64,000 bases of DNA from Sweltsa coloradensis (lineage: Eukaryota; Arthropoda; Insecta; Plecoptera; Chloroperlidae). A program made the position numbers and the translations under genes. Below are positions 38,654 to 49,563 of this stretch, piece after piece. The stretch covers positions 144,630 through 208,629 of the forward strand of contig JAMZAV010001274.1 in the NCBI GenBank assembly GCA_024449915.1. Direction: 5' to 3'. The notes under the pieces were generated by a model. That model saw nothing but the letters and a program-made list of their open reading frames with translations. It ran no database searches and was not told the DNA's origin. Position 1 is the first letter of the stretch, and each line of letters starts with the position of its first letter.

Positions 38654-41600
38654 AAGTCACATGCAAACTTTCTAATTAAAAAAATTGGAAAGAGAATTGG
38701 GTATTTGAGAAGAATGGGAGGTAAATTGACAAGCTGGACCAGAAACATGATATATAATAGTATAATCAGACGGTTCAGACCCCAATTTGAATATGGTGCT
38801 ACTATCTTGTATCAGCTGGGGAAAAACGATAAACAGAGATTACAGATAACTGCAAAATAAAGCTATGAGGTGTATAATTAGGTGCGGAAAAAGAACCCCA
38901 ATAGTACAGATGCTTAGTACATTGAAATGGTTAAGTGTTGAAAATAATTTGCTATACTTAGTATTGGTATTTATATTTAAGATTAGAAATAATATGATGC
39001 CTAATTATCTTGTTGAAAAGATTACAGACATAAGAGGAGTGCATAATATTAATACAAGAGGAGCGGTGGAAGGTAACTCTTTCAGAAATACATGTAGTAG
39101 TAAACAATGGCAAAATTCAATATTTATATCTGGGCTCAAGGAATTTGACAAGTTGCCACGTGTAATAAAGGAAATAAAAAGTCTGGGTATGTTCAAATCC
39201 AAATGTACAAACTGGATAAACAGCAGAGAACTTGAATAAGATAAAATACTTTAATCATAGGTAATAATAGTTTTTAGTTGTAGAAGAAATACTGTGTGAA
39301 ATTATAACTTAATGTGAACAATTTTGAAAATGCTCAATACTAATGTAAATGGAATGTAATGAATGGCTAAATGAGCCAACAAATAAAACATAGGCCTACA
39401 TACATACATAAAACCCCCCACAGCATCACCAGCGCCAGTAGGCCTACTACCAACTTGTTTTTTGTAGTTCAGTTCCGACGTTAACTCTATTGCTGGCAAC
39501 ACTGCTAGTGCTTGGCTCTAGTTCCAGGCCTTACCGCCAGATTTTGTTATCGTTACCTTCACCTGTGTTAAATTCGGGGGTTAGAGTGTATTATTAATAA
39601 CAAAGGTAGCCTACCATTTTTGCTTGATTGCAACAAACACCAAATGAGAGCCGACCCCTGATTAAAAGTTCATTTACCATAACTAAAAGTGTAGCATTTA
39701 AATACTAATAAATAAGTTTGCTATCATTCCAAGTCGGGGTGCTATTTTGAACTGCAAAAATGTGTCAAAAAAGGTACGCTTGCAATCGGGTAAATACAGT
39801 ATTCCATTATAGTATTTGGTAGTAGGCCTATGCCTATAGCCTAATGATTGTGATGCTTGTTACAGCTTGAAGATCATAGTGGACAGGCGTGCAAACTTGA
39901 ACTGATCAATCTCGATCGGCTACAGGTCATAGAGTCCACATTTCAAAATGTGAGAGATCTTTGGATCAGAGGGCATTGTGATAGTAAGTGGGTCTATGTC
40001 TCTAATGTACCAGAGATTACTTATTTGATTAGCAAGGCTATTAGGCCTACCCTTTCTTATACATTTTATTAATTATATTCAAAACCGCTTATAATTTTTT
40101 ATCTGGCTGGTTGTTTTTTAATCTGGGGCACCCTCAGTGGTGGCTCGTGATCATTAGGACAGGTGGTGCTATTCTATTTACAAAGTGTAAAATTGTAAAT
40201 CTAAAAGAGCACGTTCTGAGTTTTGTCTGTAGAGCCTAATTTATAGGGTTTGTCATGAGATGAAGTAAGTCATATGAAACACTTTAGAATCACACCACAC
40301 ACTTAAGATAGCCCCAAACATTTCTTGAGTTCTCTAAACAGGGTTGAACAAATTTTTTTTAAACCTTTAAACCAAACTTCTTTGAGTTCTTCAAGAACCT
40401 AAGGTTTTATTAAGAGTCCTTGAATCACTTTCCCTAAATGTCCCGTTTTACCTTTGAAAACTACTATTTTAAAATTTCAATATAAATAACTAACTGATGA
40501 ATGATGATTGATATGTTTCCCTAGTCCCCACTTGCACACAGATAACAGCATTAAAACAAATTTAGCCAAATCAGTTCCAACTCTTGGGGTTGTGGAACCT
40601 AACCTAGGCTGGTGAATCAGTCACGAGTTTTCTTTGTCTAATAATGTGACCAGTCAATTTCAAATTCATTGTGAGATTGATTTTTATTTTAGCATGTTTC
40701 GTCTTCAAAGATGGAAATTTGACGTCACAACTGTCAAACAATACGCTGCAATTTCAAATCTTATTTGACAGTAACGATGCTTGCTTTCAAAAGTTCATTA
40801 ATGAAACTGATAAGAACATCACATCATATGTTTGCCAAGACTGCAAAGATATCTACTGCGAAATGAACGAGTTTTACAATAAAATCAAAGAAAATGTGGG
40901 AGACAGCGGAATTTGCATTGATGTAGTGGACTCTGTAAGTACTAGTAGACAATAGGAGACTCTAATGCTCCATAGCCTAAATGTGATATTAATATTTGGA
41001 TGAACGTAACAAAGAACTGGAATGACGTGGCAATTCTTAAAGGTTAAAAAAATAATTTATTTTGTTTTCTTGCTCTTTTTTTAGAAAAGATGAAAAGGAG
41101 TTTGAATACTTATCACTGAACATCCCTAGTAGAAATACTACATGTAGGCCTACCATGTTACGATCATCCATCAATATCCTACTACAACCTTAAATTGTAT
41201 TAACTAACTAAGCTCTCTAGTTTATAAGCAAGTTAGCCATACTTTTTGACTTGCCACTATTCCAGTAGGGCCTACATCATCATTTGTATAAAACTGACTT
41301 AATAATTTTAATGAGTTTTAAGTTTTAACGCATTGGTCTAGGCTTATAACTTCATTAATTAAACCCATCCCATAGGCCTCAATCAGAAAATAATTTACGT
41401 AGGCTTACAATGTAACTTTTAAACACAAAAGACCAAGTAAGCTCTACCATCTAATAAAAAACATACAATTCCAAATAAATTTCAAATTTTAACAAAACAA
41501 AACAAGTATGCATTACAAGATTTCTTGCCATGAAGTCACAAAATTTAAAAGGAAATTTTTCATAATAATATAGGCCCTATGATGCCAGACTTAATAATCA

Positions 41601-43152
41601 ATTCAGAATGGCAAATTTCCAGATGAATTCTACAAGAACCAAGTGGAGCCAGCAGTTTGGATGCACCTTGAACTCAATGCAACTGGACCTGCCTTTCATA
41701 ATTGCTGCGTTGGTCATATCGCTCACCCCCATTATATTCTACGTCGGCGCCAACCTGTTTTCCATCAAGGCAGAGACGAGGCTTCTACATCGTAAGTTTC
41801 CTACGCGGCGCAGATCTAGTTCACTCTGAATCAGTGTTTGTAATGTATGAATATCACTTCTATCCTATTCACTATTCAAGGTGATTTACATAGAAGAACA
41901 ATACGTATTCACTCGTTTCAGCAAAGCTACAAAAATGCCATGTGAATGCCCCAATAAGTTGTCGCCCAAGCACCAGAGTCCAGGAGGGAATTGCCCCCTC
42001 ACTGGTTGTGCTGTTTTGTGACTTTCCACCCTTCATATCTCTAACCTATTCTCTTAGAATGAATGAGGCACACTGGCCCAGCAACAGCAGGAGAGGCAGC
42101 TTTTCTCGTGTTGCCAAGGGTCCTGGTTCGAATCCAGGGTAAGTCATGTATTTTTGTCTCCCGAGCACTAGAGCTGGGAGGGAAGCCCCCTTACTGGTTG
42201 TGCTGACGGTGAGGCTCAGTATGAATGGTGTGTGAAGTAACCTTGCTGATGACAACATGCATGCAGAATTTACTTTTTGCGTGGCCCTAGCACAGGTTTG
42301 GTTGAGTTGTGAGTTTTGTTTACAATGTAGTTAGCTGATTTTTAGTAACCACCATCCGCCTGATGAGTCCCGGAAGGATGAAACGCGTTGTGGATGAAGG
42401 TAACAAACAACTTTAAATTAGCTGCAGTTGTAATCAGCCGGTGAAAAGTTTTGTTGGCCCCAGCCCTTCAGGCTGGGCTTTATGTTCTCTATGCTTTCCC
42501 AACCTGTCAACCCTTCTCCAATCTAAAATAAAAACCAAACTAGAAATTCAATATTTTGTTCAGTTTATTAATTATCTCCAACATGTCCAGTTGACATGTG
42601 CCATTTTTTCGAGCACCGAGTGATATTAGCTAATTTAGTTGACATTGTACTGTAAATGCTTGGCATAGAAAATAAGTGACAGGATAAGAAGGACACTGTT
42701 GAGAGGGTATAGACATATGACACGAATGGAGTAAAATAGGATGCCCAAGAAAATGTATGACAGAAGGATTGAAGAAGGAAGAAGAAGATGGGGTAGGCAA
42801 GGAAGATATGGAAAGACACCATAGCAAGAGACTTGGAGGCAAGAGGAGAGAGCTGCAAAGATGTGGAAGAGATATGATTGTGGGAGGATAGAAAGTGGAA
42901 AATTTTTGTTGCTAAACCGAAGCTGACCCTGCCAGAAGCAGGAAATGGCAATGGATGATGATGAATTGATGATGATGATGATGATGTACTCTCTTAAAAG
43001 CTTAATTTGTTAAGTAGTGCTCATTGCTTTCTTAAGAAGGTAATGGAGTTTGATAACTTTTACTTCACCTACAATTTTGTTTTCTTTCTTCCACAGAGTC
43101 CCGCCTCGCAAGACGTCACAGTTTACCTTCAACAAGTCGTTTAGGCACATGA
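36782..43152 (+). CDS. OSTM1: OSTM1 homologue, six exons
   Basis: Join of 36782-36879, 37434-37617, 39866-39983, 40693-40934, 41623-41791 and 43097-43152: 867 nt, 288 codons plus stop, all GT-AG with matching phases. Layout: signal peptide about 1-23; Cys-rich lumenal domain with C64, the ARPIRVCEQC motif ending at C78, an N-glycosylation-rich segment (NLT, NNT, NET, NIT) and CQDC; NST at 216-218; transmembrane helix about 237-260; basic tail of about 28 residues. The CIDVVDS-MNSTRTKW junction is the OSTM1 signature before the membrane span. In vertebrates OSTM1 is the beta subunit of the lysosomal chloride/proton exchanger CLC-7; its loss causes osteopetrosis. The N-terminal spacer is shorter than in mammals (334 residues). 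The start at 36782 has good Kozak context; an in-frame ATG at 36704 would add 26 residues before the signal peptide. Confidence 0.92.
37434..37617 (+). CDS. OSTM1: OSTM1 exon 2
   Basis: Acceptor TGTTTCTAG, donor GAG|GTATGT, 184 bp. It encodes residues 33-94 including NFAASVGLFTFCAISHARPI and RVCEQC. This Ala-Arg-Pro-x-Arg-x-Cys block is the most recognisable part of OSTM1. Confidence 0.93.
38430..39390 (+). pseudogene. Degenerate LINE: RT C-terminal half and 3' UTR
   Basis: Frame pieces include TELKYLGIIIDDKLDF, then KKIGKRIGYLRRMGGK and IIRRFRPQFEYGATIL. After a frameshift near 38855 comes an open stretch of 124 codons (38865-39239) with TPIVQMLSTLKWLSV, HNINTRG and GLKEFDKLPRVIK. This is the thumb and C-terminal region of a CR1/Jockey-like LINE. 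A (GTT)n run replaces codons after DDKLDF. The tail TGTAATGAATGGCTAAATGAGCC-AATAAA looks like a LINE 3' UTR. It sits in sense in OSTM1 intron 2. Confidence 0.82.
38623..38654. repeat. (GTT)n microsatellite inside the LINE fragment
   Basis: About ten GTT/TTG units interrupting the RT coding remnant. Confidence 0.9.
39640..39801 (-). mobile_element. Inverse copy of the 32370-32559 MITE
   Basis: Reverse complement of the same family: CTTGCAATCGGGTAAATACAGTA at the right end and AGCCGACCCCTGATTAAAAG toward the left. It is in OSTM1 intron 2, 65 bp upstream of exon 3. Confidence 0.65.
39866..39983 (+). CDS. OSTM1: OSTM1 exon 3
   Basis: Acceptor TGTTACAG, donor GATA|GTAAGT, 118 bp. It encodes LEDHSGQACKLELINLDRLQ and on to WIRGHCD, equivalent to the OSTM1 stretch with Cys, an IxxxF block and Trp before the paired Cys. 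It ends in phase 1. Confidence 0.9.
40693..40934 (+). CDS. OSTM1: OSTM1 exon 4
   Basis: Acceptor TATTTTAG, donor TCT|GTAAGT, 242 bp. It is rich in N-glycosylation sites and cysteines (CFVF, NACF-like DACFQKF, VCQDCKDIYCEM) and ends with GICIDVVDS. It matches the segment preceding the OSTM1 transmembrane helix. Confidence 0.93.
41623..41791 (+). CDS. OSTM1: OSTM1 exon 5 (transmembrane helix)
   Basis: Acceptor ATTTCCAG|ATG in phase 0, donor CATC|GTAAGT, 169 bp. It begins MNSTRTKWSQQFGC and contains the hydrophobic run LPFIIAALVISLTPIIFYV. An upstream AG at 41605-41606 would give the wrong frame. Confidence 0.92.
41966..42330 (+). mobile_element. tRNA-like SINE region with internal duplication
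   Basis: TGGCCCAGCAACAGCAGG (box A-like, 42076) and GGTCCTGGTTCGAATCCAGG (perfect box B and T-arm, about 42118-42138) form a tRNA-type promoter. The block AAGCACCAGAGTCCAGGAGG...CTCACTGGTTGTGCTG at 41967 recurs in altered form at 42164. In OSTM1 intron 5, followed directly by the hammerhead motif. Confidence 0.6.
42353..42396 (+). ncRNA. Hammerhead ribozyme, type I, minimal
   Basis: All catalytic-core elements are present in order. Stem I 5' strand CATCCGC (42353-42359); C3 and UGAUGA (42360-42366); stem II GUCC/GGAU with loop CGGAA (42367-42379); GAA (42380-42382) then A15.1; a 2-3 bp self-complementary stem III within ACGCGU; U at the cleavage position H17 (42389); stem I 3' strand GTGGATG (42390-42396), pairing 7 bp with one G-U. 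Predicted cleavage is between 42389 and 42390. Such short-stem-III type I hammerheads are known from Penelope-like elements, retrozymes and satellite DNAs, where they often act as dimers. Activity is inferred from the intact core. Confidence 0.85.
42397..42522 (+). repeat. Tail repeat immediately 3' of the hammerhead
   Basis: Starts AAGGTAACAAACAACTTTAA and contains hairpin CCCAGCC-CTTCA-GGCTGGG; near-identical to 3223-3357. Probably the conserved body of the ribozyme-bearing retroelement. Confidence 0.75.
42660..42986 (+). pseudogene. LINE 3'-end remnant with (GAT)n tail
   Basis: Plus-strand frame pieces NRMPKKMYDRRIEEGRRRWG and RQGRYGKT resemble the 'P-KI-E-R-EG-R-RGRP--RW' C-terminus of non-LTR retrotransposon proteins. 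In-frame stops are present. It ends in a GATGATGAT run, as in RTE-like LINEs. Confidence 0.6.
43097..43152 (+). CDS. OSTM1: OSTM1 exon 6 (cytosolic tail and stop)
   Basis: Acceptor CTTCCACAG, a split Gln codon, then SRLARRHSLPSTSRLGT and TGA. The short basic, Ser/Leu-containing tail resembles the OSTM1 C-terminus. Confidence 0.88.
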
Positions 43153-43327
43153 CCACTGATATACATATAGGATGAAAGAATGCTAATTATGTGATAGTAA
43201 TTATAATAGGGGTTATATATATATCTATATTTTTAGATGCGCTTATTGCAAATTGCAACTTATGCATTGTGCACATGTGATAAAAACTACAGTCAAGCCC
43301 ACTTTGTTACCAAGGGTTTTTCTTTTA

Positions 43328-43333
43328 AATAAA
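43328..43333 (+). promoter_or_regulatory. Candidate OSTM1 polyadenylation signal
   Basis: AATAAA 176 bp after the OSTM1 stop codon, in the first AT-rich stretch of the 3' flank. A plausible 3' UTR end; inferred. Confidence 0.45.
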
Positions 43334-43819
43334 ATTCTTGACTTTCATAACTAGGAAGGTCAAGCCAAGACTATGTTTAAATTTTAACAAACATGACAGG
43401 AATGATTATAGCTTTGTTATATAATATTGTTTTTTTTAAGAGAAGGGAACTAGTTTTACGTGAATCGTTGATTAACAAACATTAAAATTAGTTAATTATT
43501 CTAGGCCTATTAAATCTAGCATTGTTATTTACAAAAAAAATTTAAAATTGGGCTCAACTGTAGTTTTTATATTGTTAATGGCCAAAAAATAATGTTTTTA
43601 TTTTGAGGGATGTGCAGGTTAGTAGGCCTACACTTTTATTATTCGGGCTAAGCTCGGGTTCAGACTGATGCTATTGATTTTTGATTTTTTTATTATTAAT
43701 AATTGCATTTATTTCTTGTACAACATTTGACATGTAAGATTAAAAATAAATGCGAGAATGACAGAAAGAGCATCTGCCCCATAGTAGGGCCTGCGTACGT
43801 GAGTACCCGTCACCCTTTT

Positions 43820-43882
<63 letters not shown>

Positions 43883-44752
43883 ATTTGTTTTGGACTTTGG
43901 CTAGGCTAAATATTAACAAAGGATAGCTTCAACCTTCAGATTGTGCCGCCTGGAAAGGGCTAATAAAGAAAATGCTACCTGTACAATTGAATCATGTTTT
44001 CAGTAAACATTATCCTATCAGTTCAGTAAAATAGAATCGAGTAACTTGAAGTCTGGTATTTTATTAGCAAAAGCCGAAAACACATGGAATCATTAGTCTT
44101 TTAAAAACGTTTATCGTGAAGATAGTGCTCAACATCTTGCTACACGACATCGTACTGTGATCGACGCGTGGCAACTAGACCGGTGTTGTGTATGCGCACG
44201 CAGGTCGCAGTCTGGTCACAGGACACGTGTAATGCTAACCGCATACCAAAATTCAGCAGCTGACTTCCCTTAGTTAGCGGACTGCCCTGAAATCAATCTG
44301 CTTTTTGCACGGCGCCTATGGAATTGCTTGTATGCAAATTCAGCGGAGAATTTTTGTTTCCACATAGGCAACATGCAGAATACCATTAAGTAGGACAAAA
44401 AAAATAATTTTTGAAAACCAAGTCGTCTCGGTCCTAATCCTTCTGGGCAATTTTTTATTGTTTGCTTCTAAGATTCTAATATTGTAGGCTACCGTCACAT
44501 TGAAGTCCTATTATTGATTGTTGCATTAACAGAAACTGACAGAACTATGAACGGTTATGAATGGTGCTGGTCAAATAAAATGCTTTTGGACGTGCTATGC
44601 CGACTTGTGGCATCTTGAAGGAGGAAAGTCTGAGCCTCACCCGAGTTTCAGGTGGTCAGGCATTTATCAACTCGGGCAAGCAAGCGTGAATAATCTTCGC
44701 TGTTAATGCACCCTGAAACTACTACTACAGTACGGGTACTAATAATAATAGT

Positions 44753-44791
<39 letters not shown>

Positions 44792-45217
44792 TATAATAAT
44801 AATAATAATTAATAAGGCAGATATAAAGCCTGAGCCCGCCCTAATCTTCAAGCTAACAGCACATCCTACTTAATTTGTTGCAAGTCAAGAACCTGTTCCT
44901 TTCAAGTTATTTTATAACTAACTACTACTTTACTAGGTTTATCTGTATAATATAATGAATTGTGATAATAAAGAGGTCGATATTATATATATTACGATAT
45001 TAGAAGAACTGATGGAAAGACCTGAAGAAAGAAGAGAAGGAAAAAGAAGATGAGAAAAAAATAATTTTTAAAAATGGGTGAAGCGTCAAGGATGGCTAGC
45101 CGACTTCGGTAGTCCCGGACCCAAGAGTTTGGTGGGATCCTCCCCACTCCCTACCAGACTTCATTGTTGGATAAAGGGATGGATATTATCATTATTACTT
45201 ATAATAATAGTAATATA
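43334..45217. repeat. Intergenic DNA with two (AAT)n microsatellites
   Basis: (AAT)n at about 43821-43876 and 44754-44812. Otherwise no gene or structured element was recognised. A LINE-tail-like phrase AGTCCCGGACCCAAG occurs just beyond the second, near 45110. Confidence 0.6.
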
Positions 45218-45225
45218 TATAAGTA

Positions 45226-45630
45226 CAGTCTTGGGCACGTTCCCCCAAAAAGGAACTTTGAAAAGTTAAGTTACTTCTGCAAAAAAAGGAACTGAGACGT
45301 TCCTCTTTCCTCAAAAGGAACTTTAGTTTCTTTCACGTTCCTTATACCATCACTGATTTAAATAATAATAACTGTAATTATTACTTTTATTTATTAAAGT
45401 GAGTCCCAGGCCATCTAACGAGGTTGGCGCCATTTTTGAAAACACAAGATGTATCAAGATATTTTTCATACTGCAGTTTATGATACTAGATTGTACTGGA
45501 ATTCGACGACGGCGAAAGAAACTTATAAAGGATTGTTAAATTCGTTCCAAGTTCCCACGAAATAGTAACTTTGACTTTACAAGTTCCTGATCTAAGAAAA
45601 GGAACGCGTTCCCGGGCCTCCCCAAGACTG
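45226..45630. mobile_element. hAT-type MITE, 405 bp
   Basis: Ends CAGTCTTGGG / CCCAAGACTG; 8-bp target duplication TATAAGTA / TATATGTA with one mismatch. Both halves are rich in GTTCC / GGAAC words. Confidence 0.8.
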
Positions 45631-45927
45631 TATATGTACCTATATGTAATAATACCATGTTATATGTAGGCCTATACAGTTTTTTTCTGGCACTAGAAGT
45701 ATATTTTATTTTATAACTTGTATTGGTATGTAGTCTAAATAAATTCTCCATATTTAATTTGAACATGAACTTGCAAAGTACTACTAGATATTCCTTTCAT
45801 ACCATCATTAAACCAACTAAATTTTGAATCCGGTCATTTTCTCAGCAAACTACCTAAACTAAATACAAAATTACTACCTAACTTCAAAAAGGAGTGTACA
45901 GCCATTCATAATTAATTAGTAACATTA

Positions 45928-46718
45928 CTAGGAAAACGCTAAAGTCCCGCCGCGTTGATGGATGAGCGTTTTTTTTTGCGTTTTGTGCGTTTGTTTGCAC
46001 TTTTCCTTTGCAAGTGCTTTTTGAATGCATTGTGGAGGTGATTGTTGTCAAGTTTCTATTGTTATTTGTTAAATTGGTATTATAAACTTCAAAAAAACTC
46101 ATATTAAAACCTTTATTTCTGTAGATTCTGACTAATTTTTTTTTCAACTTTTTCTTTCAAAAGGTACTACATCACAATAAACTCTTAATGTCCATGTCGA
46201 AAGAATTTGAAACGTTGTAACCTCTCAAAACGTTTGGTCTCAAATCGGCCCAAATGTAGAATATATCTCACTAAAAATTAAAACATTAATATAATAAACT
46301 TTATTTTCTTAGATTTAGTAATTTCCAGCTTTTCTTTAAAAGGTGACCATTTAAACACCATAATACTTAATAGTATGTAATATGAACGTTTAGCCCACCA
46401 GTTTTGGTTCAGATCGACAAATTATAAAGATTCGCACTAAAAATTCGCAAACAAAATGTATTTAAAGTACGATATTTTTAATGAAAGGTTATTTCTCGAT
46501 TGTACCCAAAACATACACCTCTAAGTTCAGAGAAACGAGGTCTCTGGTCAAATTTTCATCAAAAGGTATGTCGAGTTATATTGCCCGGAATCGAGCGAAC
46601 AAACGACGGAAAAACAAAAATCCTAAAAAAAAAAAAAAAAAAAAAATAAAAAAAAAAACACCCGAGCTAAATTTTTTTGGGGGTCAGTGAAATTGAAGTC
46701 TTCGCTCCGCTCATCCAA
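45928..46718 (-). mobile_element. Helitron-like element E
   Basis: Minus-strand 5' end TTGGATGAGCGGAGCGAAG, 3' end AACGC-GGCGGGACTTTA-GCGTT-TTCCTAG before host T. Contains degenerate tandem units and a long A run near 46625-46660. Confidence 0.6.
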
Positions 46719-48595
46719 TCAAAATTTGAGTGGTTAAAATAATGGGACAAATGGTATTACTCGATGGCGGAGTATTATCATTATCACATCAATATTAAAT
46801 AGTAAATACAGTTTGATTCCAATTGAAAAGAAAAACATAAAATGCTGGCACGATTTATGATGTATCGTCGCAAGGGTAGTAAAGCTTTGATCAATGCCAA
46901 ATGCCCAAAAGTATAACTTTAAAATAAACAGCTATGGATTACTATCTTCAACCAAAACCATCTATATAATGTAGTATGCTGTATCAAATACTATTATGAT
47001 TTACGTGTTATGTAGTTTAGATTGAATTCTTCAGTAAATACCTAATAAGCAAGTAAACATTGACAATTTCCACCACCCTATGGCCATTAGTTCGATTTGG
47101 TAATGTTAATTTATTGTTACCGGTATTATTTTCATTAAATGACCTTTATTAGTGAGTGAATGAAGCAAATGTACTCAGTTTGACTTCTGAGAAGAAAAAA
47201 AATCAGATACATTCTCTACCGGCCAAACGGACGGCTAGCTAGACCATCATTCATAATATGTAATTTGTTAATTTTCAGTGAAAATTCAATATGAAACTAA
47301 TTAATAATTATCTAGGTTCAACAAATACTAAACTAATTTTAACTTGTAGCATTTTTAATAGACCAAAATACTAACACTTCTCACATAAATCACACTTTTA
47401 TAATATGTGACATGTAAATGTGATTTGATTTTAATAGCCATACAATTTATTGAATAACAAAAATAACAATGTTGAATGTTCACTAAAATGTAAAAACACT
47501 TGTAGGCCCTAAAAATTTTTGAACAAAGTTAAAAGTTAAAAAGCATAATAGGAAAAGCTCAATACACCAAAAAGCTCATCCATCCAAGCGACTGCCAAAA
47601 GCATTCAAGGAGCAGCCTACAGTAGTTGCGTATTTCTTAATTAAACTGTACACATTCAAAGGAAGTATACATCAGCAATGCCAAGGAGTTCAAATTACAC
47701 ATTGCAAAATGTTGGTGTCATAAATGTTTGTGATTATGTGTCTCTGTCTATTATATCTTGTTGCAAATTATATTTTTAAATTTCGCCTCTGCCATTGTGA
47801 AATGCCCACATGTAGGCCCATATGTTTTACCTAGTCTAGGGGCCAGTAGTATGTTAAAAAATAGTTTTATATAGATAATTCCTTTATTAACATGTTCTAG
47901 TTTTTTTAGTGTCTAAAATTTCACACAATTTTGTAAAAGTAAAATAAAATATATTTTATCAAAAAAAAATAGTAGGCCTAATTCATGTAGCCTAGGCCAT
48001 CAACATCTTGCTGTCCAACACTTTCACACAACATCCTCTTTTGGTGTGCTTCTCCACAATCAAAAATAATATTTATGAGTTTTGTAGGGATGTGCAAACA
48101 TTCAAAATTCAAACTCAAACTTAAAAAAGTTTGTTTTTTCCATTTTTTATTTTTTACTAATTTGTAGTGATGTGCAAGCACCTATTATTTGACAATGTCA
48201 AAAATGGTAGCCCTCAGTTTACAGGTACAAATTTTAAAAATACAAAATTGGATGGTGAAGGGTCCAGTCCAGAAATAGCATAGACTATCTTGGTGGAGGT
48301 GCCAGTCCACACCATCACTATTTTACCTAAATTTTTGTGAAGTTTCAAGCTCAATTTTCATAACTATTCGAGTTCGAGTTTAAAGTAAAAATAGTGGGTT
48401 CGCACAACCCTAGACTAGAGTTTTGTTTTGAATGATCCTTGTGCTGTTGCCTTTACATCATGCAACACAACATCTAAAGGATACGGTAATTCAAAACTCA
48501 TCTACGGGTCGTGCAAGCCTACAACAACTGAAGAATATTTAACCGTCCAAAAAAAAGTTTCTTGTGCCCGTATTTACATTGTATTAACTTATTAA
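46719..48595. other. AT-rich intergenic DNA, nothing recognised
   Basis: No gene, inverted-end element or tandem array was seen; scattered AGGCC words only. Confidence 0.5.
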
Positions 48596-49171
48596 GGCCC
48601 GTTTCCACCAAATGGATGCTAAACTCAAGTTTAACTAAGCTCCGCTTATCTTTAAACTTCAGTTTAAACCATGACCCATTCCACCACATTTTATTCACCT
48701 CCGTTTAGCTAAGCGGAGTTTATTTTGTAAGGATGTCTGTGATTGGTTCTTCAAAAATCACGTGATTTTGTTTTCACTGTCAGCTGTTGAACAAGACAGT
48801 GACGACACACTGACAACATAACCTATGAAAAATGAAAATACGTTCGCGTGGTACTAACTACTCGGAGAGTGAGAAAATCTTGCTCTTACAGGTTGTTGAA
48901 CAGTATAAACACGTATAAACAGGTATAAAGACGTAATAGAAAATAATAAAACCGATTCCACATCGTCACACCATCAAAATCACAGCTTGTTATATGTGGA
49001 ATCGAATATCGTACTGGCGGTGAGTCCAGTTTAAGTTGTTAAACCGCACCCCAGGTAGGGTTTAGTTTAAGCTCGGTTTAAACTCGAGTTTAGTTCTGGT
49101 GGAACGCATTTTCAAGCTAACCGAGGTTTAACAAAATTAAACTCGAGTTTAAGACTTGGTGGAATCGGGCC
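48596..49171 (+). mobile_element. PIF/Harbinger-type element, deleted
   Basis: 576 bp flanked by TAA on both sides (48593-48595, 49172-49174). Ends GGCCCGTTTCCACCAAA / TTGGTGGAATCGGGCC; many AAACTCRAGTTTAA words inside. The 3-bp TWA target duplication and ends fit PIF/Harbinger. An internal short frame from 48832 encodes a Myb/SANT-like piece. Confidence 0.82.
48832..48912 (+). pseudogene. Myb/SANT-like fragment of a Harbinger accessory protein
   Basis: 26 codons, containing NYSESEKILLLQVVEQYKH then a stop. A downstream frame reads VIENNKTDSTS, as in the helix 1-2 region of Harbinger MADF/Myb-SANT proteins. A short duplication (GTATAAACA-GGTATAAAGA) lies at the break. Autonomous Harbingers encode such a protein beside the transposase. 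Confidence 0.55.
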
Positions 49172-49187
49172 TAAGTCATTAATCATT

Positions 49188-49563
49188 ATTGATGAGCAAA
49201 GCAAAGATTCCATTCCACTCCACTGGAGGAGACAAAACATCCGGGATGTTTTTCTTTTATTCTGTTTGTATTTTTGTGTGTTTGTTAATACGATTCCGGC
49301 TAAACAGATACTCCTATTGCGTTGAAATTTTCTAAAGGCCTTCGAAATCTCTGAACTTAGAACTGCCACGTTTTTTAGCGCAATCAAAAAATTATTTCTC
49401 ATGAAAATCGCAATTTTACGCTTTTGTTTAAATTTCTTCGACTTATAACACCTACATGTTTTATCCGATTGTAATGTTTTTTTTTTCATAACACAATGGC
49501 AGCTCAATGCAACAATTATGCTCATCCAACAACGCGCCTGAAAAAGCGTTGCGAAGCTTCCTA
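49188..49563 (+). mobile_element. Helitron-like element F, short
   Basis: Starts near GATGAGCAAAGCAAAGATTCC and ends AACGC...GCGTT, GCGAAGC, TTCCTAG before T. Interior aligns with copy B but is shorter. It lies 17 bp after the Harbinger element. Confidence 0.55.

Noticed and set aside
42568..42951. 127-codon minus-strand open frame
   Set aside because: It is the antisense of a LINE 3' end whose sense strand shows recognisable RT C-terminal motifs.
43821..43876. Poly-isoleucine open frames over (AAT)n runs here and at 44754-44812
   Set aside because: Microsatellite translation only.
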